A stretch of DNA of 64,000 nucleotides, taken from NCBI RefSeq assembly GCF_022012395.1, contig NZ_JAKLTQ010000021.1, positions 1-64,000 of the forward strand. Reading direction: 5' to 3'. The notes under the pieces are model-generated. The model was not told the origin of the DNA. It worked only from the letters and a program-made list of their open reading frames with translations, and searched no databases. Position numbers and translations under genes: made by a program. Below are positions 1 through 8,739 of this stretch, piece by piece; within the stretch, counting starts at the first letter, position 1, and each line of letters starts with the position of its first letter. The stretch is from Arthrobacter hankyongi (GTDB lineage: Bacteria > Actinomycetota > Actinomycetes > Actinomycetales > Micrococcaceae).

Positions 1-347
1 ATGCAAAGGTTGAAGGGTAAACATGGGTGGCCGGCCGGCCGCGCCGGTCCGGGCCGGGCGGCGGAAACGAGCCGATCCGGATCCAGCGGCGGGGCCCGCC
101 CAGGCCGCTTCCGCGATGGCCGGACGCCCGGTCCTTGGGCCGGCCCGGTGCCCCCGTGCCTCCGTGCCCACTCTCGGACCTCCGTGTACAGCTTTACACT
201 TCAAGCATCCCGTTGACTTGGGGATTTGCAGAAGTTGAAGCGTAAACGTGGGGGCGGGGGAACCGCCGGGCCGGGCGGGGCGGGGGCGGGGGCTGGCACC
301 GGGCAGGGCCGGACCGGGAGGCTTCGCGCCGGGCCGGGCGGGCGGAC
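1..347. other. Non-coding left edge with a repeated TTGAAG-N-GTAAA motif
   Basis: No gene is supported here; the short open frames have no ribosome binding site or recognisable product. A 19-nt direct repeat, GTTGAAGNGTAAACRTGGG, lies at 9-27 and 234-252, and an inverted version (CTTTACACTTCAAG) at 192-205. Such paired sites look like operators, probably for a gene outside the window, since the hydrolase to the right ends at 348 on the other strand. Confidence 0.45.
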
Positions 348-1607
348 CTAACCGGCCGGCAGTGCCAGCACCCGGGACAGCCAGCCGGTCACCGCACGCT
401 CCCAGTGCTCCGGCTCGGCATTCCACTCCTTGGTGTGCCCCGGGCTGGAGAACCGCTCGAAGGTGACCAGCCCGGGATTGCGTTCGGCCAGTTCCGCGGA
501 CGGCCCGTACGGAACAAAATCGTCATGCTCGCTGTGCAGGATCAGGGTCGGCACGGCCAAGTGGTCCGACCGGGCAACCCAGTCCAGCAGTTTCAGGTCC
601 ACCGGCGCGGCCAGCCCGGTCACCACCCGGCCGGCCCGGTTGGAAATCAGCCACTGAGAGAAGCGGCCGACGGTCTCCGGAATCCGGTTCAGCTTCGCCT
701 GGTACGCCAGCACGTCCACCCAGTTGATCACCGGCGCATCCAGCACCAGCGCCCGGATCCTGTCCCGGTAGACGGACTGGTCCGCCGCCTGCAGGCTCAC
801 CGCGGCCCCCATCGACCAGCCGAACAGCACCACGTCCTCGGTCCCCTGCGCCAATGCGTAGCCGATGGCCGCCTCCACGTCGCGCCACTCGGTCAGTCCC
901 AGCCCGTAGCGCCGGTCCGGCGCGTGCGGGGCCTCGCCGTCGTTGCGGTAGGAAATGAGCAGGGAGGCCAGGCCCAGGCTGCGGGCAGTATGCACGGCGC
1001 GCAGGCCCTCGGTCCGGGTGGCCCCGCGTCCGTGGACCATGATCGCCCAGGTGCGCGCCTCCTGGGCCGCCGGGACCAGCCATGCCGGCGCGTCGCCGCC
1101 TTCGACTGCGATCCGCACCTCGTCGGCGGCCAGGCCGAGGGCTGCGGGATCCGGGTAGGCCGAGCCGCCCCACCAGCCGCGTACGGCGCGGGCCAGATCG
1201 CCGGAGTAGACACGCTCGACCTTGCGCTGCACCGTGCCCTCGCGCGGCGAGTAGGAGGTCACTTCACCGACCCGGGCGTGCCCCGCGCCGGCGTCGAAAT
1301 ACACGCTGTAGACCCCGGGCGCGGTGGTTTCCGCGGTGGCGGGCAGGATGATTTCCCGGTCCGGCCCGGAGCCGACGACGGCGAGGATGGCCAGATCCTG
1401 CGGCCGCTCCCGGACCGGAGTGAGCACCTGGCGGGCGAAATAGGAGGCGAGTCCGGAGGTGGCCCCAGCCACCAGCGAGCCTGCGGCCGCCCCGCCGGCG
1501 GCGCCGAGCAGCGCCCACCGGGCCCATGGCACCGTCCGGGTTCCGCCGTCCGCCGCCGTTCCGGCCTCTGCTGAAGGTGCACGCAAGACGTCCATAGGAC
1601 TATTCAT
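348..1607 (-). CDS. Alpha/beta hydrolase with an N-terminal membrane segment
   Basis: Predicted serine hydrolase of 419 aa. An alanine/glycine-rich hydrophobic stretch at about residues 29-57 would anchor it in the membrane, with the catalytic domain in the second half of the chain. Seen: an HGRG oxyanion-type motif near residue 189, the nucleophile elbow GWSMG near 261, an acidic HSEHDD motif near 356 and the histidine of PGHTKEW near 388, so a full Ser-Asp-His triad is present. The substrate cannot be told; peptidase-, esterase- and thioesterase-like members share this layout. The start at 1607 is preferred because a GGGG run precedes it; a second ATG lies four codons inside. It is divergent from the Usp-like gene. 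Confidence 0.8.
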   Translation of the reverse strand: MNSPMDVLRAPSAEAGTAADGGTRTVPWARWALLGAAGGAAAGSLVAGATSGLASYFARQVLTPVRERPQDLAILAVVGSGPDREIILPATAETTAPGVYSVYFDAGAGHARVGEVTSYSPREGTVQRKVERVYSGDLARAVRGWWGGSAYPDPAALGLAADEVRIAVEGGDAPAWLVPAAQEARTWAIMVHGRGATRTEGLRAVHTARSLGLASLLISYRNDGEAPHAPDRRYGLGLTEWRDVEAAIGYALAQGTEDVVLFGWSMGAAVSLQAADQSVYRDRIRALVLDAPVINWVDVLAYQAKLNRIPETVGRFSQWLISNRAGRVVTGLAAPVDLKLLDWVARSDHLAVPTLILHSEHDDFVPYGPSAELAERNPGLVTFERFSSPGHTKEWNAEPEHWERAVTGWLSRVLALPAG

Positions 1608-1692
1608 ACCCCATCACGGTGCCCGCCTTCTGCCGGTGCCCGGCAGGCCGCGCCTGTTGTCCCGGGACGATCCTGCTGGCTAATCTGAGCGC

Positions 1693-2181
1693 ATGAGCGA
1701 AACGGTCGTGGTCCTCACCGAAGAGCCGCTGAACGATGCCGATACACAGAACCTGCGGCTGCTGGCAGCCGACGATACGGTGTTCACGGTTCTGATCCCT
1801 GCCGACACCCGGCGCAACCTGCTGCTGGACTTCCTGGACCGGCTGAGCCTGCTGGAGGTGGGCAGGGCGTTCCGGGACCTGCTCCATGGCCAGCCCAAGC
1901 CGGCAGAGGCTCAGCTGGCGGCGGATGAGGCACAGCGGCTGTCCGTGGACGTGCTGGCCCAGGCCGGCCTGTCCGGCACCGTGGAGGTGGTGGACGACGA
2001 CGGCGTCACCGCCCTGGTGGACTACGTCAAGAACCATAACGTCGACCGTGCGGTGGTCATCACCACGCCGCACGCGATGGAGGACACCTTCCACCGGGAT
2101 TGGGCCAACCGTGCCCAGGAGAAGCTGGGGGTCCCGGTGCTGCATCTGTATTCCGGCACGGGATACATTGGGGACTCGTGA
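1693..2181 (+). CDS. Universal-stress-like small protein, function unknown
   Basis: Acidic protein of 162 aa with an alternating strand/helix pattern: a hydrophobic beta strand at the N-terminus (ETVVVLTEE), a second at TVFTVLIPAD, and a late strand at DRAVVITTPH. This resembles a Rossmann/UspA-type alpha/beta fold, but the ATP-binding glycine motif of classical Usp proteins is not obvious, so no function is assigned. The ATG is only 6 nt after a good -10 (TAATCT, 1681-1686) with a -35-like TTGTCC 18 nt upstream, so its mRNA is probably leaderless. The stop overlaps the GTG of msrB (GTGA), which suggests the two are co-translated. Confidence 0.7.
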   Translation: MSETVVVLTEEPLNDADTQNLRLLAADDTVFTVLIPADTRRNLLLDFLDRLSLLEVGRAFRDLLHGQPKPAEAQLAADEAQRLSVDVLAQAGLSGTVEVVDDDGVTALVDYVKNHNVDRAVVITTPHAMEDTFHRDWANRAQEKLGVPVLHLYSGTGYIGDS

Positions 2182-2627
2182 GCGTTGAAGAGAGCATGAG
2201 CGAGAAGAGCGAAGCAAGCACCCCGGCCACCGTCACCAAGAGCGACGAGGAATGGCGCCGCGAGCTGACTCCCGAGGAGTACCACGTGCTGCGCCAGGCC
2301 GGCACCGAACGCCCCTACACCGGCAAGTACTGGGACAGCCATGCGGCCGGTGTCTATAAGTGCCGGGCCTGCGGCGCCGAACTGTTCACCAGCAAGGAAA
2401 AGTTCGACTCGCACTGCGGCTGGCCCTCCTTTTTCGCCCCGCTGGCCGAGGGCCGGGTCCGCTACCTGCGGGACGGCACCCTGGGGATGGAACGCATCGA
2501 GGTCCGCTGCGCCGCGTGTGATTCGCACCTGGGCCACGTCTTTGAGGGCGAGGGCTACCCCACCCCCACGGACCAGCGCTATTGCATCAACTCCGTCTCG
2601 TTGACCCTGGTCCCCGCCGACGAATAG
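2178..2627 (+). CDS. msrB: Peptide-methionine (R)-S-oxide reductase MsrB
   Basis: Reduces the R epimer of methionine sulfoxide in proteins, repairing oxidative damage in the cytoplasm. About 149 aa from the GTG that overlaps the previous stop, or 143 aa from the ATG at 2196; both are possible. Family hallmarks are present: the substrate-binding region PYTGKYWD, two zinc-binding Cys pairs (CRAC and CAAC), the SHCGWPSF block and the catalytic cysteine in RYCINS, 13 residues from the C-terminus. The cysteine usually used to resolve the intermediate cannot be placed with certainty. A strong hairpin follows and ends the two-gene unit. Confidence 0.93.
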   Translation: MSVEESMSEKSEASTPATVTKSDEEWRRELTPEEYHVLRQAGTERPYTGKYWDSHAAGVYKCRACGAELFTSKEKFDSHCGWPSFFAPLAEGRVRYLRDGTLGMERIEVRCAACDSHLGHVFEGEGYPTPTDQRYCINSVSLTLVPADE

Positions 2628-2660
2628 GACCCCGACAGCAGAAGCTCCTGCGCAGGACAG

Positions 2661-2690
2661 CGAAGCCCGGCCACCGCGAGCCGGGCTTCG
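2661..2690 (+). terminator. Terminator hairpin after msrB
   Basis: Perfect 11-bp stem, CGAAGCCCGGC at 2661-2671 and its complement at 2680-2690, with an 8-nt loop. No T-tract, as is common in high-GC actinobacteria. It lies 33 nt after the msrB stop. Confidence 0.75.
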
Positions 2691-2716
2691 CCATCTCCAC
2701 CGCCGTTCGCCCGAAG

Positions 2717-2771
2717 CATTAGACTTGCTAATGAAACAGGTCATTTGGAATAAGCAGTCCTTTTGTATTGC
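2717..2771 (+). promoter_or_regulatory. Candidate operator and promoter of the DUF6421 operon
   Basis: An AT-rich island in GC-rich surroundings. It holds an inverted repeat, CATTAG-N5-CTAATG (2717-2733), followed by a possible -35 (TTGGAA, 2745-2750) and -10 (TATTGC, 2766-2771) about 54 nt before the ATG. The operator size fits a MarR/TetR-type dimer, but no such regulator is encoded next to it. Inference only. Confidence 0.4.
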
Positions 2772-2824
2772 TACGCTCGCAGCATCAGCAAGTCCACCGC
2801 TGCGCCTATGAAAGGCAGGACACA

Positions 2825-4273
2825 ATGACCATCACCGCCGACGGTTCCGGCACCGCCGACGCACGCTCCCGGTTTGTTCCCGCAACCGCCAGCCTGGCCG
2901 CGCATCCGGCGTGGCTGCGCTTGAAGGCCGCCGCCACCGCCCTGCGGCTGCTGCAGGCCGCCGACGGCTCCGTGCCGGATCCGGCAAACCGTCCTGCCGC
3001 CGCCGGACATGCGGGCACCATCGTCGCCGCGGTCGAGGAGTTCGCCCCCCTGCTGCCGCACGACGCGGCCTACCTGGCCGCGCTGGCGGCAGACTTCCGC
3101 CGCTGGGCCGGAGCGGGGTTCGGCGTCCCGGACTTCCTGGACTCGCTCAACGCGTTCCAGCCCCAGCTGGTCCGGCAGGACGGCCTGGTACACCTGGTGG
3201 TCTTCCCGATGTACACCCAGAACGGCAGCCCGGACCGGCTCCTGGAAGCCGTGCTGGTGGAGGTCATCTGGCCGGAGTTCGTCGCCGGGCTGGAGGCCGG
3301 AGACTACTCGAACAAGCTTTTCGTGCCCATCCGCTTCCTCGACTTCACCGCCGGCTACGACACCAACTCCGCGGTGCTGTTCCCGGAGACCGTGGCCATG
3401 CGCGAAACGCCTGCCTTCACCTGGGGCGCCATTTTCGCCGACCGGGAGGCTGCCCGCTTCCGCCGGGTGCTGCGTGCCGCCGCACAGATCACCTCGCTCG
3501 AACTGCCGGAGGAGGCCGCCGCACTGCTGGAGGACCAGCAGCTGGCCGAGGAAACCTTCGTGATGTGGGACCTGATCCACGACCGCACCCACATGCGCGG
3601 GGACCTGCCCTTCGATCCGTTCATGATCAGGCAGCGCATGCCATACTTCCTCTACTCCTTGGAAGAGTTGCGCTGCGACCTGACGGCGTTCCGCGAGTCC
3701 GTGCGCATCCAGCACGACGCCGGCGCCCCGGAGGCGGCCCGCCGGCACGCCGTACTGGTCCAGTATGCGGTGATCTTCGACCGCATTTTCCGTTTCGCCG
3801 TCACCGGCAAGCGGGTGCGCAATTACGACGGCCTCGGCGGGCAGCTGCTGTTCGCCTGGCTGCACCAGCACCATGTGCTGCACTGGACAGACGGCAAGCT
3901 CAGCCTCGACTGGGAATCCGTGCCGGACGTCGTGGTTGCCCTCGGCCACGAAATCGAGGAGCTCTACTGGCGCTCGATCGACCGGCCGAAGACGGCCCAC
4001 TGGCTGGCCGCCTACCAGCTGCTCACGCGGACGCTCACCCCGCACCCGGCCTCGGTCTGGGCCAAGGGGCCCGATGCCCTGCCGCTGGCTGGCCCGCCCC
4101 GCGAGCTGACGGACCTGGTCCTGGATGACGAGTTCCCGCTGTCCATGTTCTACGAAGCGCTGGCGAAGAAGCTGCGCCCGGTGATCGAGTCCACCGCCGG
4201 CATCACCGGCAGGACAGCCGGCAGGACAGCCGGCAACGGCATGGGTACCGCCGGTACGGGCGCGGCCGCATGA
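2825..4273 (+). CDS. DUF6421 family protein
   Basis: Large soluble protein, 482 aa from the ATG at 2825, which has an AGGCAGGA ribosome binding site; codons upstream of it look non-coding. It matches what I remember of the uncharacterised actinobacterial family DUF6421. Seen: no signal peptide or membrane segment; a conserved-looking centre rich in aromatic and acidic residues (motifs HDRTHMRGDLPFDPF, HQHHVLHW and GHEIEELYW) with several His and Glu that could bind metal. The last ~20 residues are a low-complexity Gly/Thr/Ala tail made by a short direct repeat. It overlaps the next gene by 4 nt (ATGA), so it is translationally coupled to the SDR and aldolase genes. The biochemical role is unknown. 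Confidence 0.75.
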   Translation: MTITADGSGTADARSRFVPATASLAAHPAWLRLKAAATALRLLQAADGSVPDPANRPAAAGHAGTIVAAVEEFAPLLPHDAAYLAALAADFRRWAGAGFGVPDFLDSLNAFQPQLVRQDGLVHLVVFPMYTQNGSPDRLLEAVLVEVIWPEFVAGLEAGDYSNKLFVPIRFLDFTAGYDTNSAVLFPETVAMRETPAFTWGAIFADREAARFRRVLRAAAQITSLELPEEAAALLEDQQLAEETFVMWDLIHDRTHMRGDLPFDPFMIRQRMPYFLYSLEELRCDLTAFRESVRIQHDAGAPEAARRHAVLVQYAVIFDRIFRFAVTGKRVRNYDGLGGQLLFAWLHQHHVLHWTDGKLSLDWESVPDVVVALGHEIEELYWRSIDRPKTAHWLAAYQLLTRTLTPHPASVWAKGPDALPLAGPPRELTDLVLDDEFPLSMFYEALAKKLRPVIESTAGITGRTAGRTAGNGMGTAGTGAAA

Positions 4274-5019
4274 ACGGGCCGCTGGACGGGCTGCGCGTAG
4301 TCGTGGCCGGCGCGGCCAGTGCCTCCGGCCAGGCGGTGGCGGGAGCGCTCACCGCAGCCGGTGCCGCCGTCGTCGCCGTCGGCAGCAATCCGGAACGCCT
4401 CGCGAAGGCCTTTGCCCCCGCCGGCACGGCAGATCCTGCCGTGGCCACCTACACCTGCGACCTGGCCGATCCCGGCGCGGTGTCGGCCCTGGCGACGGCC
4501 GTGCGCGCCGAGCAGGGCCCGGTGGACGGGCTGATCCACCTGGTCGGCGGCTGGCGCGGCGGCGGCGGACTGGGCGGCCAATCCGACCAGGACTGGGACT
4601 TCCTGCACCACGGCATCATGACCACCCTGCGCAATACCACCCGGACCTTCTATCCGGACCTGGCTGCCTCGCCGCGCGGACGGGCCGCGATCGTCTCCGC
4701 CACCGCGGTGGATTCGCCCACCGCCGGCGGCGCCAACTACGCCGCGGTGAAGGCGGCGGCGGAGACTTGGATGCGCGCCGTCGCGCAGGGCTTCCGCCAG
4801 GACCAGACCAAAGCCGGGGAAGCCGCCGAGCCGGGCGCCCTGCACTCGGCCGCCGTCGTCTTTGTGGTCAAGGCACTGGTGGACGACGGCATGCGGGCCG
4901 CCGAACCGGAGCGCAGCTTCGCCGGCTTTACCGACGTCGAAACCCTGGCCGCGGCGGTCCGGGACCTGTTCACCACCGACGCCGCCGAGCTGAACGGAAG
5001 CCGGCGTAAGCTGGCCTGA
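4270..5019 (+). CDS. Short-chain dehydrogenase/reductase (SDR)
   Basis: NAD(P)-dependent oxidoreductase of 249 aa, in the SDR size range. The N-terminal nucleotide-binding turn reads AGAASASGQA, a loosened form of TGxxxGxG, after the first beta strand. The active-site set is complete: Ser143 (IVSATAV), Tyr157 and Lys161 (YAAVK). The substrate loop and C-terminal part give no specific substrate. It starts inside the previous gene's stop (ATGA) and ends 14 nt before the PLP enzyme, so the three genes form one operon. The weak glycine motif could mean altered cofactor affinity. Confidence 0.85.
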   Translation: MNGPLDGLRVVVAGAASASGQAVAGALTAAGAAVVAVGSNPERLAKAFAPAGTADPAVATYTCDLADPGAVSALATAVRAEQGPVDGLIHLVGGWRGGGGLGGQSDQDWDFLHHGIMTTLRNTTRTFYPDLAASPRGRAAIVSATAVDSPTAGGANYAAVKAAAETWMRAVAQGFRQDQTKAGEAAEPGALHSAAVVFVVKALVDDGMRAAEPERSFAGFTDVETLAAAVRDLFTTDAAELNGSRRKLA

Positions 5020-5033
5020 GGAATACTGGGACC

Positions 5034-6122
5034 GTGACCAATCCAACCGTGACTTCGATGACATCTGCCCCACTGCACGATACCGGCCGGCGCGGCTTCG
5101 CCTCGGATAACTACTCCGGCGTGCACCCGGAAATCCTGCAGGCCCTTGCCGCCGCCAATGGCGGACACCAGATCTCCTACGGCGAGGACGACTACACCGC
5201 CCGGCTGCAGGAAGTCGTGACCGGCCACTTCGGCACCGGGGCGCAGGCCTTCCCGGTATTCAACGGCACCGGGGCAAACGTGACCGCCCTGATGTCCCTG
5301 CTGCCACGTTGGGGAGCCGTGGTCTGCGCCGCCACCGCCCACATCAATGTGGACGAGAACGGCGCCCCGGAGCGCGTAGGCGGCATCAAGCTGCTGGCCG
5401 TGCCCACCGGGGACGGCAAGCTCACGCCCGGGCTGATCGACCGCGAGGCCTGGGGCTGGGGCGACGAACACCGCGCCCAGCCGCTGGCGGTCTCGATCAC
5501 CCAGAGCACCGAGCTGGGAACCCTGTACACGGTCGAGGAGATCCGGGCCATTGCCGACCACGTCCACGGCCGCGGCATGAAACTACACATGGACGGCGCC
5601 CGCCTGTCCAACGCCGCGGCCGCCCTTGGTGTGCCGCTGCACGCGTTCACCCGGGACGCGGGAGTGGATGTGGTCAGCCTGGGCGGCACCAAGAACGGGC
5701 TGATGTTCGGTGAAGCCGTTGTGGTCTTCGACCCGCAGACCGCCGAGTCGCTGAAGTACCTGCGCAAGATGAACATGCAGCTGGCCTCGAAGATGCGTTT
5801 CGTCTCGGCCCAGCTGGTGGCCCTCTATGAGGGCGACCTGTGGCTGCGCTCGGCCTCGCACGCCAACGCCATGGCGTCCCGGCTGCGCGCCGCAGTGGAG
5901 GATATCGACGGCGTCACCCTGACCCAGGCCACCGAGTCCAATGCCGTCTTTGCCGCGCTGCCGCCCGGCTGCGCGGACCGGCTGCGCGGAAAGTTCCGGT
6001 TCTATGACTGGAACGCGGCCACGGGCGAGGTCCGCTGGATGTGCTCCTTCGACACCACCGAAGCGGACGTGGACGCGTTCGCCGCAGCCATCCGCGAAGA
6101 GCTTGCCGGGGGTGCCCGGTGA
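5034..6122 (+). CDS. Low-specificity L-threonine aldolase / beta-eliminating lyase family
   Basis: PLP-dependent fold-type I enzyme, 362 aa from the GTG at 5034 (an ATG lies at 5058). The family cleaves beta-hydroxy amino acids such as threonine to glycine plus an aldehyde. Seen: the N-terminal SDNYSGVHPEIL block, the HMDGARL motif with the PLP-binding Asp, and the Schiff-base Lys at about residue 220 in SLGGTKNG. As last gene of the DUF6421-SDR unit, it may act on a hydroxy amino acid made or used by the SDR, but that is inference. The C-terminus is complete. Confidence 0.87.
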   Translation: MTNPTVTSMTSAPLHDTGRRGFASDNYSGVHPEILQALAAANGGHQISYGEDDYTARLQEVVTGHFGTGAQAFPVFNGTGANVTALMSLLPRWGAVVCAATAHINVDENGAPERVGGIKLLAVPTGDGKLTPGLIDREAWGWGDEHRAQPLAVSITQSTELGTLYTVEEIRAIADHVHGRGMKLHMDGARLSNAAAALGVPLHAFTRDAGVDVVSLGGTKNGLMFGEAVVVFDPQTAESLKYLRKMNMQLASKMRFVSAQLVALYEGDLWLRSASHANAMASRLRAAVEDIDGVTLTQATESNAVFAALPPGCADRLRGKFRFYDWNAATGEVRWMCSFDTTEADVDAFAAAIREELAGGAR

Positions 6123-6196
6123 GCCGTCCGGGAATGCCCCGGCCGTGACCGGCGAGCCTGCCGCCGTGTCCGCGGCCCCCAGCCTAAGCTGGCTCA

Positions 6197-6799
6197 GTGA
6201 GTTCGACCGGTGACCTGAGCGCGGCCCCCGCAGCCTTCCTGACAGCATTGGCGGCACTGCGCCGGGCGCAGTGCCGCCCGGAGCTCAATCTCGCCGAATT
6301 GCCGGCGCCGTCCAAGCTCGCCCCATATGCGGTGGCACTCGAAGCCGTGGTCACCGGCAGCGCCACCGGGCTGGCCGGGGACCCGGACACGGAGCTTGCC
6401 ACCGGGCGGTTTATCCTGCTCTATGACCCGCAGGGCCAGGAGGTCTGGGGCGGCGACTTCCGGATCGTCACCTACATCCGGGCCGAACTCGAGGCGGACA
6501 TCGGCAAGGATGAACTGCTCGGTTCGGTGGCCTGGGCGTGGCTGGTGGAAGCGCTGGAAAACCACTGCACCGGCTACCACAATGCCGGTGGCACGGCCAC
6601 CCGCATTCTGTCCCAGAGCTTTGGCACCATGGCCGGCAGCCAGGACGCGGTCAATATCGAACTGCGGGCATCCTGGACCCCGGATTCGGCGGACGTCCAG
6701 GCCCATTTGGAGGCCTGGTCCGAGATGGTGTGCACCTTCGCCGGGCTGCCGCCGCTGCCGGACGGCGTGCTGTCCCTGCCCAATCGGCGGCGGAACTAG
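6197..6799 (+). CDS. DUF3000 domain-containing protein
   Basis: Conserved actinobacterial protein of about 200 aa, recognised as DUF3000 (the Rv2680 family in M. tuberculosis). No catalytic motif is known to me. Seen: a soluble alpha/beta protein with the family-typical core GRFILLYDPQGQEVWGGDFR and a conserved stretch around GGTATRILSQSFG. The GTG start follows a -10-like TAAGCT (6184-6189) by 7 nt, so translation is probably leaderless. In mycobacteria and arthrobacters it sits directly before the RNase D gene; here the same pair is split by an SRPBCC gene on the other strand. Its stop shares the palindrome CTAG with the stop of that gene. Confidence 0.85.
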   Translation: MSSTGDLSAAPAAFLTALAALRRAQCRPELNLAELPAPSKLAPYAVALEAVVTGSATGLAGDPDTELATGRFILLYDPQGQEVWGGDFRIVTYIRAELEADIGKDELLGSVAWAWLVEALENHCTGYHNAGGTATRILSQSFGTMAGSQDAVNIELRASWTPDSADVQAHLEAWSEMVCTFAGLPPLPDGVLSLPNRRRN

Positions 6800-7263
6800 C
6801 CTCGCGGCCCGGCCGCGAGGGCCCGGCGCAGCTTGTCGAAGCTCTCCGTCCAGCCGTCGCGGTGCAGCGCGAGCCGTTCCTCGCTGGCAAACGCACCCTG
6901 CACCAAGCTGATTCGCGTTGAACCGCCGACGGCGTCCAGGACGAGCGTGACCACCGTTTCCCGGTCATCGGGCGTGGGTTCGTCCCAGCGGAACGTGTAG
7001 CCTAGGCGCCGCGGCGGGACCAGCTCGATGAATTCACCCGAGAGGTGGAACAGCTCGCCCTCGGGCGGCTGCATCGCCAACCGGAAGTGGCCGCCAACTT
7101 TCAGCTCCAGCTCGATTTCCGGTGTGCTGAAGCCGTGCGGCCCCCACCATTCCGCCAGCCCGGCCGGTGTTGTCAGCATGGCGAAGACGCGCTCCCGCGG
7201 CGCCTCGACAAGGCAGGTCAGCGTCAGCTGCAGCCGCCCGTGTTGCCCGTGTTGCCCGTCCAT
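6796..7263 (-). CDS. SRPBCC (AHSA1-like) domain protein
   Basis: Small protein of 155 aa of the START/Bet v1-like superfamily, AHSA1 group, which forms a hydrophobic ligand cavity. Seen: the typical N-terminal VEAPRERVFAMLTTPAGLAEWWGP block and the C-terminal GWTESFDKL helix. The ligand is unknown. No ArsR regulator is adjacent, although such pairs are common for this family. It is inserted, on the opposite strand, between DUF3000 and RNase D, and its stop codon overlaps the DUF3000 stop tail-to-tail by 4 nt. Confidence 0.85.
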   Translation of the reverse strand: MDGQHGQHGRLQLTLTCLVEAPRERVFAMLTTPAGLAEWWGPHGFSTPEIELELKVGGHFRLAMQPPEGELFHLSGEFIELVPPRRLGYTFRWDEPTPDDRETVVTLVLDAVGGSTRISLVQGAFASEERLALHRDGWTESFDKLRRALAAGPRG

Positions 7264-7355
7264 AATCCGACTCTGGCACTTGGCGGCCGGTTGCGGAAGT
7301 CAGCGGTGCGGCCCGCGCGGGTATCGGTGGCCAAAGGGCTTAAACTGGAGGGACC

Positions 7356-8693
7356 ATGACCTCTCTGACTTCGGATTCTCCTGCCCACAGCACCAACGGC
7401 GGAGCGGGTGAAAGCGCCCAGGCCGCGGATCCGGCGTCGGAGCCGGCCCTGGTCCTGCTCGCCGAACCGCGGGACGGTGTCCCACTGGTAATCAACACGC
7501 CGAGCGGCCTTGAGCGCGCCGCCGCCGCGCTGGCCGCAGGCACCGGTCCGGCAGCCCTGGACGCCGAGCGCGCCTCCGGGTTCCGCTACGGACAGCGGGC
7601 CTTCCTGGTCCAGATCCGGCGCGAAGGTGCAGGCACCTGGCTGATCGATCCCGAGCCGTTCGGAAACCTTGCGATCATTGATGAAGCCCTGCGCGGCGTC
7701 GAATGGATCCTGCATGCGGCCACCCAGGATCTGCCCTGCCTGCGCGAGCTCGGGATGAACCCGGACAAGCTTTTCGACACCGAACTGGCCGCGCGCCTGG
7801 CCGGCCTGCCGCGAGTGGGGCTGGCCGCTGTGATCGAGAACCTGCTCGGTTTCACCCTGGCCAAGGAGCACTCGGCGGCGGACTGGTCCACCCGGCCGCT
7901 GCCCGAACCGTGGCTGCGCTACGCCGCCCTCGACGTCGAGGTGCTGGCCGAACTGCGCGAAGCCTTGATCGCCAAACTGGAAGCGGACGGCAAGCTCGGC
8001 TACGCCGAAGAGGAATTCGATGCCCTGCGCACCGCTCCCCCGGCACCATCCCGTACCGATCCGTGGCGGCGCACCTCCGGCCTGCACCAGATCCGCGACC
8101 AGCGCCAGCTGGCCGCGGCCCGCGAACTGTGGATCGAACGCGAGCAGCTGGCCGAAAAGCGCGACGTCGCCCCGGGCCGCCTCATTCCGGACTCCGCCAT
8201 CGTGGCCGCCGCACGGGCGATGCCCCAGACGGTGCCGCAACTGCTGGCCACCAACGGATTCCACGGCCGTGCCGCCAAGCGTGAGGCCCCGCGCTGGCTG
8301 CGCTGCATCGCCGCCGCCCGCCTGAGCACCGACCTGCCGCCGCTGCAGACGGCCACCAACGCCCCGCCACCGCCGCGTGTCTGGGCGGAGAAGGACCCCG
8401 AGGCAGCTGCGCGCCTGCAGACCGCCAGGCCGCGGATGGCCGCCTTGGCCGAGCAGCTGGGCATGCCGGTGGAGAACCTGCTGACCCCGGACTACCTGCG
8501 CCGGGCCGCCTGGCGGCCCCCGGCCGACATCACGGTGGAATCGGTGGCCGCCAGCCTGGCAGAGCTGGGCGCACGGCACTGGCAGGTGGAACTGACCGCG
8601 CCGGTCCTGGCCGAGGCCTTCGCGCACCCGGAACCGCTGGAGGAGAAGAAGGACAACGGGCGGCACCGCAACGGCAGGGCGTCGGCCCAGTAG
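7356..8693 (+). CDS. rnd: Ribonuclease D family 3'-5' exonuclease with HRDC domain
   Basis: Predicted 3'-5' exoribonuclease of the DEDDy class, 445 aa, probably trimming tRNA or other structured RNA in the cytoplasm. Seen: Exo I Asp69 and Glu71 (DAERASG), Exo II Asp125 (HAATQDL), and Exo III Tyr189 and Asp193 (YAALDVEV), so all metal-binding residues are present. An HRDC-like helical domain follows at about residues 230-315, with a further helical region to the C-terminus and a basic tail. GGAGGG is the ribosome binding site, and TAAACT at 7341 could be the -10. It is conserved beside DUF3000 and, in relatives, near dxs. Confidence 0.9.
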   Translation: MTSLTSDSPAHSTNGGAGESAQAADPASEPALVLLAEPRDGVPLVINTPSGLERAAAALAAGTGPAALDAERASGFRYGQRAFLVQIRREGAGTWLIDPEPFGNLAIIDEALRGVEWILHAATQDLPCLRELGMNPDKLFDTELAARLAGLPRVGLAAVIENLLGFTLAKEHSAADWSTRPLPEPWLRYAALDVEVLAELREALIAKLEADGKLGYAEEEFDALRTAPPAPSRTDPWRRTSGLHQIRDQRQLAAARELWIEREQLAEKRDVAPGRLIPDSAIVAAARAMPQTVPQLLATNGFHGRAAKREAPRWLRCIAAARLSTDLPPLQTATNAPPPPRVWAEKDPEAAARLQTARPRMAALAEQLGMPVENLLTPDYLRRAAWRPPADITVESVAASLAELGARHWQVELTAPVLAEAFAHPEPLEEKKDNGRHRNGRASAQ

Positions 8694-8739
8694 CTGACTC
8701 GGTCTGCCCTGGTCCGGGCCCGTATCTGCGGCCTGCTGC

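Noticed and set aside
4206-4240. Short direct repeat at the 3' end of the DUF6421 gene
   Set aside because: Two copies of a 12-nt unit giving a Gly-Arg-Thr-Ala tail; simple slippage, not a functional repeat array.
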